Shown: positions 33,394 to 41,707, counted from the first letter of the stretch. The stretch: 64,000 nt of DNA from Darwinimomas sp045600945 (GCA_045600945.1 JAZRYX010000078.1:95859-159858); one strand, 5' to 3'. The notes: generated from the letters alone by a model not told the origin. A program made the numbers and translations.

Positions 33394-33477
33394 TGCAGAA
33401 GAAGGGACTTGAACCCTCATGATATTGCTATCACACGGACCTGAACCGTGCGCGTCTGCCAATTCCGCCACTTCTGC
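33394..33477 (-). tRNA. tRNA-Leu(CAG)
   Basis: 84 bases on the minus strand. Acceptor GCAGAAG/CTTCTGC with discriminator A, a long variable arm, T loop GTTCAAGTC, anticodon loop TTCAGGT giving CAG (reads CUG). CCA is not encoded. Confidence 0.92.
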
Positions 33478-33486
33478 AACATTCGT

Positions 33487-33515
33487 AGTATATAATTTTT
33501 TCCATTTTCTGTCAA
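33487..33515 (-). promoter_or_regulatory. Promoter of tRNA-Leu(CAG), minus strand
   Basis: On the minus strand: TTGACA (33515-33510), 17-base spacer, TATACT (33492-33487), about 10 bases before the tRNA 5' end. Confidence 0.75.
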
Positions 33516-33523
33516 TAAAAAGC

Positions 33524-33552
33524 TTGCTTTTTATATACCTGTATGTTACAAT
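33524..33552 (+). promoter_or_regulatory. Promoter of tRNA-Leu(AAG)
   Basis: TTGCTT (33524-33529), 17-base spacer, TACAAT (33547-33552), 11 bases before the tRNA 5' end; divergent from the neighbouring tRNA promoter. Confidence 0.65.
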
Positions 33553-33563
33553 GACTTTCGTTC

Positions 33564-33647
33564 GCGGGGATGCTGGAATTGGCAGACAGGCTAGACTAAG
33601 GATCTAGTGGAGGAATATCCGTGAGGGTTCAAGTCCCTTTTCCCGCA
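33564..33647 (+). tRNA. tRNA-Leu(AAG)
   Basis: 84 bases. Acceptor GCGGGGA/TTCCCGC with discriminator A, long variable arm GGAGGAATATCC, T loop GTTCAAGTC. Anticodon stem CTAGA/TCTAG closes loop CTAAGGA, giving anticodon AAG (reads CUU, and CUC/CUA if A34 becomes inosine). Unmodified-A34 tRNA-Leu genes are uncommon in bacteria. CCA is not encoded. Confidence 0.9.
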
Positions 33648-33653
33648 GACTTA

Positions 33654-33686
33654 TATACACAGGCAATTTGCCTGTGTATATTTTTT
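33654..33686 (+). terminator. Terminator after tRNA-Leu(AAG)
   Basis: TATACACAGGCAA (33654-33666) pairs with TTGCCTGTGTATA (33668-33680); T6 follows at 33681-33686. Its 3' arm also contains the likely -35 of dnaG. Confidence 0.85.
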
Positions 33687-33696
33687 ATGGTATAAT
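33668..33696 (+). promoter_or_regulatory. dnaG-rpoD operon promoter
   Basis: TTGCCT (33668-33673), 17-base spacer, TATAAT (33691-33696). The -35 lies in the terminator arm of the tRNA, so termination and initiation are packed together. About 35 bases before the GTG start. Confidence 0.65.
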
Positions 33697-33729
33697 TTTA
33701 ATGGATTAGTATGCAAGAAGGAGGTTTTT

Positions 33730-35472
33730 GTGCGTTATCCGGATGAAATCATAGAAGAAATCAGGAGTGCCAACGATATTGTTGACGTTATTTCATCATA
33801 CGTTAAATTGGAAAAAAGAGGCAGCAGCTGGTTCGGTCTTTGTCCTTTTCATTCCGAAAAGACCCCTTCTTTTTCTGTTTCCCGTTCAAAACAAATGTAT
33901 TATTGTTTTGGATGCCATAGTGGTGGAAATGTTATTACATTTATCATGCAGTATGAAAATTATACCTTTGACGAAGCTCTAAGATTTCTTGCCGATCGGG
34001 TTGGAATAAAACTACCGGAAGTAAGAACTGTATCAGATAAGTCCAAAGAAGACCGTGATATAAAATCCAAATTGTTGGATATTCATAAATTTGCTGCAAA
34101 TTACTACTATCATACTCTTGTATCAGATATCAGAAAAACCGGACTTGATTATTTTCATAATAGAGGTTTATCCGATACAACAATCAAGCATTTTGGACTT
34201 GGATATACAGGAATAGGCTCTGATAAGTTATATAAGATGCTTAAAAGTAAAGGATATGATGATACTATATTAAAAGAATCCGGTCTTGTCACCATTGAAG
34301 AAAAAGGTGCTCACGATAAGTTTTGGAATCGTGTTATGTTCCCTTTGATGGATGTAAATAACAAAGTAATTGGATTCGGAGGTCGTGTTTTAGGTGATGG
34401 GATTCCCAAATACATGAACTCTCCGGAAACGAAAATTTTCGAGAAAAACAGATTTTTATTCGGATTGAACTATGCCAGGAAGTCGCGAAAAGACTTTTTT
34501 TTCCTCTGTGAAGGAAATATGGATGTTATTGCCATGCATCAGGCAGGATACACAAACGCTGTTGCCTCGCTCGGAACATCATTAACATCAAACCAGCCGC
34601 TTATTATTAAAAGATATGTAGATAAAGTAATACTTACTTACGATTCTGATGATGCAGGAATCAATGCTGCCCAAAGAGCTATTCCAATGCTTAATGGTGC
34701 AGGTATAAGTGTTAAAATTTTGAATTTAAGTCCCGCAAAAGATCCGGACGAATTTTTGACTCGCTTCGGAACAGAAGAGATGGATAAGCGAATTGCGGAT
34801 GCAGAGAATTCTTTCATATGGAATATCGGTATAATTCGCAGCAAATATGACATGAATGATCCGCAACAAAAAACTGCTTTTGAACATAAAACAGCCGAAT
34901 TGTTATGCGAGTTTTCGGAAGCTCTCGAAAGAGATAACTATATACATGCTGTATCAACTAAATATTTGATTCCTTATAACGAATTAAAGAAACTTGTAAA
35001 CAGTATCGGAAACAAAGGATATGGTCGTTCAGAGAAGACCATATCATATGAACCGATAAGGCTAAAAAAAGCAGATGAGGGTTTATTGAAAACACAGGCT
35101 TTTTTGATTTCTGCAATTTCTGAAAATGATATTATAAAAAATCAAGTGGTTAAATATTTAAATGCAGATGATTTTGACGGGGATATATATGCAGAAGTAT
35201 ACGATAAACTTATAAATGGACAGGATTCTGCATCAATTTTTAATGATTATACTGATAACAAAGAAAAAGCCGATGAGATTGCCGCTATATTAAATTATAC
35301 TTTTGATAATTCATCAGATGACTTTTTAAACTCTGTTTCATCAGCAGTGATTAGAATCAAACAGTCTTCTATAGAGAGACAAATTAAAAATGCAAATGAT
35401 ATTCAGTCTTTACAGTCCAAAATAAAGGAGCAGGCCGAATGGAAGAACAAAAAACCGGTTCTGAAGAATTAA
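33730..35472 (+). CDS. dnaG: DNA primase
   Basis: Makes RNA primers at the fork. The CHC2 zinc finger is at about 39-64 (CPFHSEKTPSFSV, then YYCFGCHSGGN). The catalytic region has FGGRVLGDG-like blocks and TOPRIM motifs EGNMDVIAMHQAG (about 259) and TYDSDDAG (about 299). The C-terminal DnaB-binding domain is about 450-580. Start GTG at 33730 with AAGGAGG upstream. Overlaps rpoD by 34 bases. This is the conserved dnaG-rpoD macromolecular-synthesis pair; rpsU is not beside it. Confidence 0.95.
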   Translation: MRYPDEIIEEIRSANDIVDVISSYVKLEKRGSSWFGLCPFHSEKTPSFSVSRSKQMYYCFGCHSGGNVITFIMQYENYTFDEALRFLADRVGIKLPEVRTVSDKSKEDRDIKSKLLDIHKFAANYYYHTLVSDIRKTGLDYFHNRGLSDTTIKHFGLGYTGIGSDKLYKMLKSKGYDDTILKESGLVTIEEKGAHDKFWNRVMFPLMDVNNKVIGFGGRVLGDGIPKYMNSPETKIFEKNRFLFGLNYARKSRKDFFFLCEGNMDVIAMHQAGYTNAVASLGTSLTSNQPLIIKRYVDKVILTYDSDDAGINAAQRAIPMLNGAGISVKILNLSPAKDPDEFLTRFGTEEMDKRIADAENSFIWNIGIIRSKYDMNDPQQKTAFEHKTAELLCEFSEALERDNYIHAVSTKYLIPYNELKKLVNSIGNKGYGRSEKTISYEPIRLKKADEGLLKTQAFLISAISENDIIKNQVVKYLNADDFDGDIYAEVYDKLINGQDSASIFNDYTDNKEKADEIAAILNYTFDNSSDDFLNSVSSAVIRIKQSSIERQIKNANDIQSLQSKIKEQAEWKNKKPVLKN

Positions 35473-36407
35473 ATATTAATAATGATTTGTCGTTCGAATC
35501 AGATGACTTTTATAAAGAGTCTGTAGACGAAGATAAACCCGTTGAACTTGAGGGGCTTGAAGCCGAGGAAGCTACAACAACTGAGAGACAATATCTCAAT
35601 GAAATAGGTGAAATTAGTCTTTTGACAGCCGATGAAGAAAGAGAATTGGGACGTCTTATAAAAGAAGGAACAAAAGAAGAACAGATATCGGCAAAAAAAA
35701 GATTAATAGAAGCCAATTTACGTCTTGTTGTCAGTATTGCAAAGAACTACTGTGGTCGAGGATTGCCTTTAATGGACCTTATACAGGAAGGCAATATCGG
35801 CCTTATGAAAGCCGTAGAGCTTTATGATTATTCCAAGGGATTCAGATTTTCAACTTATGCAACGAATTGGATCAAACAAACTATACGGCGTGCTATTGCA
35901 GATCAATCAAGGAACATTAGAATACCTGTTCATGTTACGGAAAATATTTATAAGGTGCTTAATAAAGAGAAGGAACTTGCACAGAAACTCGGACGTGATC
36001 CTACCCTTGAAGAATTAAGTGAAGCAACCGGTTTTTCCGTTGAAGATGTTTCCGAAAAACTTAATACATTTAAAGATTCTATTTCTTTTGAAACACCTTT
36101 AAAGGGAGAAGAAGGAAATATAATTGAAAATATAATTGCTGATGAAAGTGAAAACAGCCCGGAATTTGAAGTTACTCAAAAGCTTTTGAAAGAAGAAATT
36201 GATAAAGTACTTGGTGATCTTACAGAAAGAGAACGTACTGTTTTAGGCATGCGTTTCGGACTTTTAGACGGTAGGGTTCATACACTGGAAGAAGTAGGTG
36301 AGCATTTTAATATAACACGAGAGAGAGTAAGACAAATTGAAGTTAAGGCATTACGTAGATTGCGTAATCCGAACAGATCACAATCACTTAAGGATTTTTT
36401 TGTATGA
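35439..36407 (+). CDS. rpoD: Housekeeping RNA polymerase sigma factor SigA/RpoD
   Basis: 322 residues, shorter than Bacillus SigA (about 370) because the N-terminal region 1.1 is replaced by a 45-residue acidic stretch (rich in Glu and Asp). Region 1.2 (YLNEIGEISLLTADEER), region 2 (GLMKAVELYDYSKGFRFSTY, ATNWIKQTIRRAIAD), region 3 and region 4 (RERTVLGMRFGLLDGR, ITRERVRQIEVKALRRLR) are intact. AAAGGAG precedes the ATG inside dnaG. The promoters listed here (TTGACA-17-TATAAT class) are its expected targets. Confidence 0.96.
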   Translation: MEEQKTGSEELNINNDLSFESDDFYKESVDEDKPVELEGLEAEEATTTERQYLNEIGEISLLTADEERELGRLIKEGTKEEQISAKKRLIEANLRLVVSIAKNYCGRGLPLMDLIQEGNIGLMKAVELYDYSKGFRFSTYATNWIKQTIRRAIADQSRNIRIPVHVTENIYKVLNKEKELAQKLGRDPTLEELSEATGFSVEDVSEKLNTFKDSISFETPLKGEEGNIIENIIADESENSPEFEVTQKLLKEEIDKVLGDLTERERTVLGMRFGLLDGRVHTLEEVGEHFNITRERVRQIEVKALRRLRNPNRSQSLKDFFV

Positions 36408-37054
36408 ATCTGTCTAAACGATTACAGAGTATAGCATCTATGGTTGATTATGGGTATACAGTTGCGGATATCGGGACTGATCATGCTTTACTACCGATTG
36501 AACTTGTTTCATCCGGTATATGCCCGTGTGCAATAGCTATGGATATTAATAAAGGGCCTCTGACCAGAGCAATGGACAATATATCATCTTTTAATTTAAG
36601 TGACAAAATAGTATGCAGATTGTCTGATGGGCTTGATAAATTAGAAACTGACGAGGTTGATTGTGCTGTAATTGCCGGAATGGGAGGAGATTTGATAAGT
36701 AATATAATCTCAAAACATCCTGACAAGGTTAAAACGCTTGTGCTTTCTCCCCATACACATTTTGAATCCGTAAGATCTGCTCTACGTAATCATAATTATC
36801 GTATATCTGACGAAAATATGATTAAAGAAGACGGAAAGTATTATGTGATAATAAAGGCTGAAAAAACTGATTTCATACATTCCGGTGTACAACCTGAATA
36901 TTTTGATTATTTCGGTGAGATTCTGATTAAGAATAAGAATTCAATACTTAAAGAGTTTTTATTGAAAGAGCATTTTAAATATATATCAATTAAACAAAAG
37001 CAACATTATATAAGCCTAGTGAATTCTGCTTTAAATGAATTTAATGCGTCATGA
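36404..37054 (+). CDS. trmK: tRNA (adenine22-N1)-methyltransferase TrmK
   Basis: Makes m1A22 in tRNA-Ser/Leu/Tyr-type tRNAs. 216 residues: N-terminal SKRLQSIASMVDYGYTVADIGTDHALLPIEL holds the SAM site (about 3-35), then AIAMDINKGPL, AVIAGMGGDLI and LVLSPHTHFESVR, as in the TrmK family. Overlaps rpoD by four bases (ATGA). rpoD-trmK is the standard Firmicutes order. Confidence 0.93.
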   Translation: MNLSKRLQSIASMVDYGYTVADIGTDHALLPIELVSSGICPCAIAMDINKGPLTRAMDNISSFNLSDKIVCRLSDGLDKLETDEVDCAVIAGMGGDLISNIISKHPDKVKTLVLSPHTHFESVRSALRNHNYRISDENMIKEDGKYYVIIKAEKTDFIHSGVQPEYFDYFGEILIKNKNSILKEFLLKEHFKYISIKQKQHYISLVNSALNEFNAS

Positions 37055-38697
37055 TCAATATTACGGTTAACGGAATTACAAAACAATATGAAGCCGGAGT
37101 TACTGTTGAACATATAGTAAAAGATTTATTTCCTAATAGAATAATACTTTTATGTGCAGTGAATCATAAATTACATGGTTTATTTCATCGGATATATAAT
37201 GATAGTGTATTGATTCCGTTTGATAATTCAACAACTGAAGGAAGACGTATATATCAGAAAACGGCTTTGTTTATTCTGATGAAAGCAATACATGATATAT
37301 ATCCTGTTATTCCTTTGGCGAATATTATTGTTCGTTTTAATATAGGAAACGGTTTGTTTATTCAAATAAAGAATACCGATATTTCTGATGAGATGGTTGC
37401 AAATATCAAAAAGAGAATGCTTGATATTGTTCATTCCGATATAACGATTAAAAAGAATCAGCTGGGGTTGGATTATGCGATCAGTCTGCTCGAAAAAGTC
37501 GGTATGTTTGATAAAATCAAACTTTTAAAATACAGAAAATCTTCAAATGTAACATTATATTCAATTGATAATTTTGTTAATTATTGCTTTGATTTTGTCG
37601 GCACAAACAGCAGCTGCATTACGAGTTTTGACCTTATTAAATATGAATCCGGAATCGTTCTGACTACACCGACTATTTTAAATCCGAATGATACTGAACC
37701 ATTTACTTGCAGTTCAAAGCTTTTTGATGTTTTATTCGATTACAGTACATTGATGGAATCATCTGATCTCGGTTTGATCTCGGAATTTAATGATCATTTA
37801 TCAAAAGATGGTTTTATCAGCCCTATTCTTCTTCAGGAAGCTCTTATGGATGATAAAATCAGTGATATTGCAAAAAAAATAGCTTCAAATGATAATATCA
37901 AAATCGTTCTTATAGCCGGACCATCAAGTTCGGGAAAAACTACATTTTCTCATAGATTATCTGTTCAACTGAAGGTAAATGGTTTAATCAGTCATCCTTT
38001 GGAGACCGATAATTATTTCAAGGGAAGTGAATTGACGCCGTTAGGAGAAGACGGAAAACCAGACTATGAATGTCTTGAGGCGATGGATGTCGATGGTTTT
38101 GTCTCCGATTGCATAAATCTTTTAAGTGGTAATGCTGTTTCTTTGCCGAAGTATAATTTCACGACAGGTAAAAGGGAATATCACGGAGCAACACTTCAGT
38201 TATCTGACAGGGATATATTACTTGCTGAAGGAATTCATTGTCTGGATCCCAAAATGATTGGAGATATACCTGAAGAGAATATTTTCAGAATATACATTGC
38301 GCCATTATCTCAGATCAATCTGGACAATACTAATTCAATATATCCGGAAGATGTCAGACTTATCAGGAGAATAATAAGAGACAATAGGGGTAGAGGAAAT
38401 TCGGCATCAAAAACTATCGCACAATGGGCTTCAGTCAGAAGAGGTGAAGAAAAATATGTACTGCCTTTCATAGATACAGCAGATGCTATTTTTAATTCTT
38501 CTATGATATATGAACTCGGTGTATTAAAGCCATATGTCGAAGTATTATTATATGGAATTAATAAAGATGATCCATCGTATGCAACAGCTACAAGACTTCT
38601 AAAGCTATTGGATTATGTGCTTTCGGTTCCTTCTAATCTTATACCGACCAATTCATTGCTAAGTGAGTTTGTCGGAGGAAATATTTTTGGTGTATAA
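37051..38697 (+). CDS. Nucleoside (uridine) kinase with N-terminal TGS domain
   Basis: 548 residues. N-terminal TGS-like domain (about 1-60: NITVNGITKQYEAGVTVEHI), a threonyl-tRNA-synthetase N2-like region (about 65-220, without the zinc/editing histidines), and a phosphoribulokinase/uridine-kinase domain (about 285-500) with P-loop GPSSSGKTTFSHRL (about 290-303), ETDNYF and LAEGIHCLDP. The fusion is common in Clostridia but its substrate and the TGS role are not established. It overlaps trmK (ATGA), where Bacillus has a Nif3-family gene. The rnpB promoter lies in its last codons. Confidence 0.88.
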   Translation: MINITVNGITKQYEAGVTVEHIVKDLFPNRIILLCAVNHKLHGLFHRIYNDSVLIPFDNSTTEGRRIYQKTALFILMKAIHDIYPVIPLANIIVRFNIGNGLFIQIKNTDISDEMVANIKKRMLDIVHSDITIKKNQLGLDYAISLLEKVGMFDKIKLLKYRKSSNVTLYSIDNFVNYCFDFVGTNSSCITSFDLIKYESGIVLTTPTILNPNDTEPFTCSSKLFDVLFDYSTLMESSDLGLISEFNDHLSKDGFISPILLQEALMDDKISDIAKKIASNDNIKIVLIAGPSSSGKTTFSHRLSVQLKVNGLISHPLETDNYFKGSELTPLGEDGKPDYECLEAMDVDGFVSDCINLLSGNAVSLPKYNFTTGKREYHGATLQLSDRDILLAEGIHCLDPKMIGDIPEENIFRIYIAPLSQINLDNTNSIYPEDVRLIRRIIRDNRGRGNSASKTIAQWASVRRGEEKYVLPFIDTADAIFNSSMIYELGVLKPYVEVLLYGINKDDPSYATATRLLKLLDYVLSVPSNLIPTNSLLSEFVGGNIFGV

Positions 38698-38698
38698 C
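38669..38698 (+). promoter_or_regulatory. rnpB promoter
   Basis: TTGTCG (38669-38674), 18-base spacer, TATAAC (38693-38698), immediately before the RNase P RNA; it overlaps the 3' end of the nucleoside kinase gene. Confidence 0.55.
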
Positions 38699-38700
38699 TT

Positions 38701-39043
38701 AACTGAGTCGGACAGACGGTCGCGGCTTGAACTTTTATAGTATCAAGGTGAGGAAAGTCCGGGCTTCACAGAGCAGGATGCCTGATAACATCAGGTCGAG
38801 GTGACTCGCAGGATAGTGCAACAGAAAACAACCGCCGTTATACGGTAAGGGTGAAAAGGCAGTGTAAGAGACTACCGCACTGCTGGTAACAGCAGTGGCT
38901 ATGTAAACCCCATCCGAAGCAAGACCGAACAGTGCTTAAGGTTGCTCGCCAATACACGGGTAGGTCGCTTGAATATGTCGGTGACGGCATATCTAGATAG
39001 ATGATCGTTTAATACATAACCCGGCTTATAGTTCGACTCAGTT
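38701..39043 (+). ncRNA. rnpB: RNase P RNA, bacterial class A
   Basis: Catalytic RNA that matures tRNA 5' ends. AACTGAGTCG at 38701 pairs with CGACTCAGTT at 39034-39043 (P1). The conserved GAGGAAAGTCCGGGCT block, ACAGAAA, GGTAAGGGTGAAAAGG, and the 3' GACCGAACAGTGC-to-ACACGGGTAGG region are all present. The pattern is the A (ancestral) type, not the B type of Bacillus, which agrees with a clostridial host. Ends are set by P1 and may be off by a few bases. It fills the 380-base gap before galE. Confidence 0.93.
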
Positions 39044-39077
39044 TTGTTTATATATGCTGTTACAGATAGGAGATATT

Positions 39078-40094
39078 ATGTCAATTTTAGTAACCGGTGG
39101 TGCCGGATATATAGGAAGTCACACTTGTTTACGACTTCTTGAAGAAGGTTATGATGTTATAGTATTGGATAACCTTATCAATTCCTCTGAAGAGAGTCTT
39201 AAACGAGTTCAAGAAATTACCGGAAAGCATCTCAGGTTCTACCTGACTTCTATTCTTGATAAAGACAATCTGGATGCTGTTTTTGCACATGAAAATATTG
39301 AAGCTGTTATTCATTTTGCAGGACTAAAAGCAGTAGGAGAGTCTGTTTCCAAACCTCTTGAGTATTATCACAACAATATTTCAGGAACATTGGTTTTACT
39401 TGAAGTTATGAAAAAATACAATTGTAAAAACATTGTATTTTCTTCAAGTGCTACCGTTTATGGTAATCCGGCATTTGTACCCATTACAGAAGATTGCCCA
39501 CTTGCAAATCCGACAAATCCTTATGGCAGAACAAAAGCAATGTTAGAGCAGATTCTGAAAGATCTGCATACTTCGGATAATGCATGGAATGTTATGCTGT
39601 TAAGATATTTTAATCCTATCGGAGCACATGAATCAGGTTTAATAGGAGAAGATCCGAAAGGGATTCCCAATAATCTGCTTCCATATATTACACAGGTTGC
39701 TGTCGGAATACTTAAGACACTTGGTGTTTTCGGAAATGATTATGATACCCCTGACGGTACATGTATAAGAGATTATATTCATGTTGTTGATCTTGCAAAT
39801 GGTCATATTAAAGCTCTTGATAAGATTTTTCATTCCAATTCAGGCGTTAGAATATATAATCTCGGAACGGGAAAAGGATATTCCGTTTTAGAAGTAATCA
39901 ATGCTTTTGAACAAGCTAATGATATAAAAATTAACTATGATATAAAAGCACGAAGACCGGGAGATATTCCTGTTTGTTATGCAGATCCTGCAAAAGCTAT
40001 CAAAGAACTTAATTGGAAAGCTGAAAGAGGTATAAAGGAAATGTGCAAAGATGCATGGAATTGGCAAAGTAAAAACCCGGAAGGATATAAATAG
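39078..40094 (+). CDS. galE: UDP-glucose 4-epimerase
   Basis: Interconverts UDP-glucose and UDP-galactose for the Leloir pathway and surface polysaccharides. 338 residues; NAD-binding VTGGAGYIGSHT (about 5-16), IHFAGLKAVGES, catalytic SSATVYG Ser and YGRTK Tyr/Lys (about 149-153), and C-terminal RRPGDIPVCYADP. The ATG at 39078 has TAGGAG upstream; the frame from 39054 overlaps the rnpB trailer. It stands alone, so its role may be in exopolysaccharide supply rather than a galactose operon. Confidence 0.95.
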   Translation: MSILVTGGAGYIGSHTCLRLLEEGYDVIVLDNLINSSEESLKRVQEITGKHLRFYLTSILDKDNLDAVFAHENIEAVIHFAGLKAVGESVSKPLEYYHNNISGTLVLLEVMKKYNCKNIVFSSSATVYGNPAFVPITEDCPLANPTNPYGRTKAMLEQILKDLHTSDNAWNVMLLRYFNPIGAHESGLIGEDPKGIPNNLLPYITQVAVGILKTLGVFGNDYDTPDGTCIRDYIHVVDLANGHIKALDKIFHSNSGVRIYNLGTGKGYSVLEVINAFEQANDIKINYDIKARRPGDIPVCYADPAKAIKELNWKAERGIKEMCKDAWNWQSKNPEGYK

Positions 40095-40131
40095 ATGAGA
40101 ATATGCTATATTTGAATTAAAATATTAATAC

Positions 40132-40183
40132 AATGTTGTAATTTCTTCCGATTGATGGTATATTGAATAAACGTTGTAATTTT
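40132..40183 (+). promoter_or_regulatory. Promoter of the TasA-like/SipW pair with two flanking boxes
   Basis: TTGTAA (40137-40142), 16-base spacer, TATATT (40159-40164). A 13-base box AATGTTGTAATTT (40132-40144) overlaps the -35 and a second, AACGTTGTAATTT (40170-40182), lies just after the -10; they differ at one base. The second also forms CGTTG/CAACG. The pattern fits repression by a protein binding both boxes; the XRE gene downstream is the obvious candidate. Confidence 0.5.
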
Positions 40184-40212
40184 CAACGAATATTATCAAA
40201 AAGGAGAAATAT

Positions 40213-40821
40213 ATGAAGAAACGAACTCTAGTATCAATTTTAGGAATTATAGCATTGTTTGCATTGGCATGTGCACCTGCAATTGCATATTATTCCGCAA
40301 AAACAGCAACTGTACCAAATAAGTTTTCAATAAGAACCGGTGGTCAGGAAGAAATAAAGGGAACCCTGGTTGAGACCAAATGGCCAAAAGACGGAGCTTT
40401 AAATCTTATGCCCGGAGAGACGGTTGAGAAAAACCCTGTTATTACTTCGAATCTCGAGTATGATTCCAAAGCTTATCTCGGAGTTACTATTCCACAGGTA
40501 AGCGCAACACTTGATGGTACTGCCACTGTAACTGACGCAGTATATTTAAATGATATCGGAGAAGGATGGGAGCTTATTAAGACAATACCCGGAAACAGTC
40601 ATGAACCGGAACTTCTGGTATATTCATACGATAAGGAATTGGCAAAAAATGAAAGTACAACTCCAACATTCAGCAGCATAGAAATTCCCGGTTTCAGTCA
40701 GTACAGCGATACAAAAGAAAAATATATAAATGTTAAAGGCTATTTAATCCAGGCTGATTATATAGACAAAGATAAGGCTGATTCCGAAGCGGTATCTTTC
40801 TTCAAAAAAGAGTTTTTCTAA
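40213..40821 (+). CDS. TasA/CalY-like exported protein with SipW-type signal
   Basis: 202-residue secreted protein. MKKRTLVSILGIIALFALAC start, then APAIA and YYSAKTATVPNKFSI (26-40): the A-Y-Y/F-S plus N-x-F pattern after a hydrophobic segment matches SipW-cognate signals of TasA/camelysin proteins. The mature part has a LNLMPGETVEKNPVIT segment (PG-E-x-V, typical of TasA-type folds) and alternates beta-like stretches. The signal has no good lipobox (Ala at -3). It is one base before the signal peptidase gene. Fibre formation is inferred, not shown. Confidence 0.65.
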   Translation: MKKRTLVSILGIIALFALACAPAIAYYSAKTATVPNKFSIRTGGQEEIKGTLVETKWPKDGALNLMPGETVEKNPVITSNLEYDSKAYLGVTIPQVSATLDGTATVTDAVYLNDIGEGWELIKTIPGNSHEPELLVYSYDKELAKNESTTPTFSSIEIPGFSQYSDTKEKYINVKGYLIQADYIDKDKADSEAVSFFKKEFF

Positions 40822-40822
40822 G

Positions 40823-41251
40823 ATGAATAAACAGAAGATACTCAGTATTATTATATATTTTGCTTTAGGGTTTATATTCCTCGGCTTTATTATTGGATTT
40901 ATTAGGTTTAAGACCGAAAATGAGCCATTAAACATATGGGGCATTAAGCCCATGCTTATTTTGTCAGGTTCAATGGAGCCGACAATAGATCTTGATAGTA
41001 TTGTGATTACAATTAAAACGAAAAAAATAAAAAAGGGCGATATTATTATGTTCAAGACGGCATCGAATGACTATGTTGTACACAGATATTACGATGATAA
41101 TCCAGACGGAACTATTGTAACAAAAGGTGATAATAACGAAATAATCGACTATGAACCTGTTAGTTCAGAAGATGTGTTTGGTAAAGTTATAATAAGGATG
41201 AATTTACTTGCTCCATATATTAGTTTAGTAAGAAATACATTTAGAATATAA
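40823..41251 (+). CDS. SipW/ER-type signal peptidase I
   Basis: 142-residue membrane peptidase. One N-terminal span (about 6-28), catalytic Ser50 in SGSMEP, and, instead of the bacterial catalytic Lys, His87 in DYVVHRYY; Asp103 follows in TKGDNNE. This Ser-His-Asp layout marks the SipW/archaeal/ER subgroup, known in Bacillus to process TasA and TapA. It is shorter than Bacillus SipW and lacks a clear second span. Its start is one base after the TasA-like gene, so the pair forms one operon and the upstream protein is the likely substrate. Confidence 0.85.
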   Translation: MNKQKILSIIIYFALGFIFLGFIIGFIRFKTENEPLNIWGIKPMLILSGSMEPTIDLDSIVITIKTKKIKKGDIIMFKTASNDYVVHRYYDDNPDGTIVTKGDNNEIIDYEPVSSEDVFGKVIIRMNLLAPYISLVRNTFRI

Positions 41252-41271
41252 ATCAAGCAATGTTATTATTG

Positions 41272-41322
41272 ATTGTTTTGTATTAAAACAATATTGTATT
41301 GTTGTAAAAACGATAATATAAT
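41272..41322 (+). promoter_or_regulatory. XRE-gene promoter, with hairpin and a shared box
   Basis: TTGTAT (41294-41299), 17-base spacer, TATAAT (41317-41322). Inside the spacer, ATTGTTGTAA (41298-41307) matches nine of ten bases of the boxes at 40132 and 40170. Just upstream is ATTGTTTT/AAAACAAT (41272-41292), a perfect eight-base inverted repeat with loop GTATT. Together they suggest autoregulation and co-regulation with the TasA-like operon. Confidence 0.55.
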
Positions 41323-41345
41323 GTAAATATCGGAGGGGGAACGAT

Positions 41346-41681
41346 ATGGGAGCACAATTAAAAAAAGAAGAAGAAAATTATAATGTTGAAATCGGGGCAA
41401 GACTAAGAAGGCTTCGAAAAGAGAAAAGCTTACTGATTAAAGATATTTGTAAAGAGCTTAAATGCTCTATTAATTTCTTAAGCATGGTAGAACGCGGGGA
41501 GACAGGTCTTTCGGCTTATAAAGCTAAACGTGTTTCTCAGATTCTGGATTGTGACTGTAACTCATTACTTGGAGTAGATGCAAAAGGCTCTGAAGAACAG
41601 GAGATTTTAAAACTCTTAAGTGAATTGGACTCCGGTGATAAAAAGAAAGTACTTGAGATGATCAAGTTATTGGTCAAATAG
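41346..41681 (+). CDS. XRE-family HTH transcriptional regulator
   Basis: 111-residue protein: HTH_3 domain at about 15-70 (IGARLRRLRKEK, then IKDICKELKCSINFLSMVERG, LSAYKAKRVSQIL), and a short C-terminal helix (LLSELDSGDKKKVLEMIKLL) common in clostridial XRE proteins. It resembles SinR in domain order and position near a TasA/SipW pair, but lacks SinR's dimerisation tail pattern. GGAGG precedes the ATG. It sits between the TasA-like/SipW pair and comM-dprA, so it could control either side. Confidence 0.85.
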   Translation: MGAQLKKEEENYNVEIGARLRRLRKEKSLLIKDICKELKCSINFLSMVERGETGLSAYKAKRVSQILDCDCNSLLGVDAKGSEEQEILKLLSELDSGDKKKVLEMIKLLVK

Positions 41682-41707
41682 TTTAGGGGTTAATAATTTA
41701 GTCATAT

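Noticed and set aside
33419..33607. A 62-codon plus-strand frame across the two tRNA-Leu genes.
   Set aside because: It overlaps both tRNAs and their promoters; no family match and no ribosome site.
40213..40300. Lipoprotein signal in the TasA-like protein (Cys20).
   Set aside because: The residue at -3 is Ala and the downstream AIAYYS pattern fits a SipW-type cleavage better; still possible but less likely.
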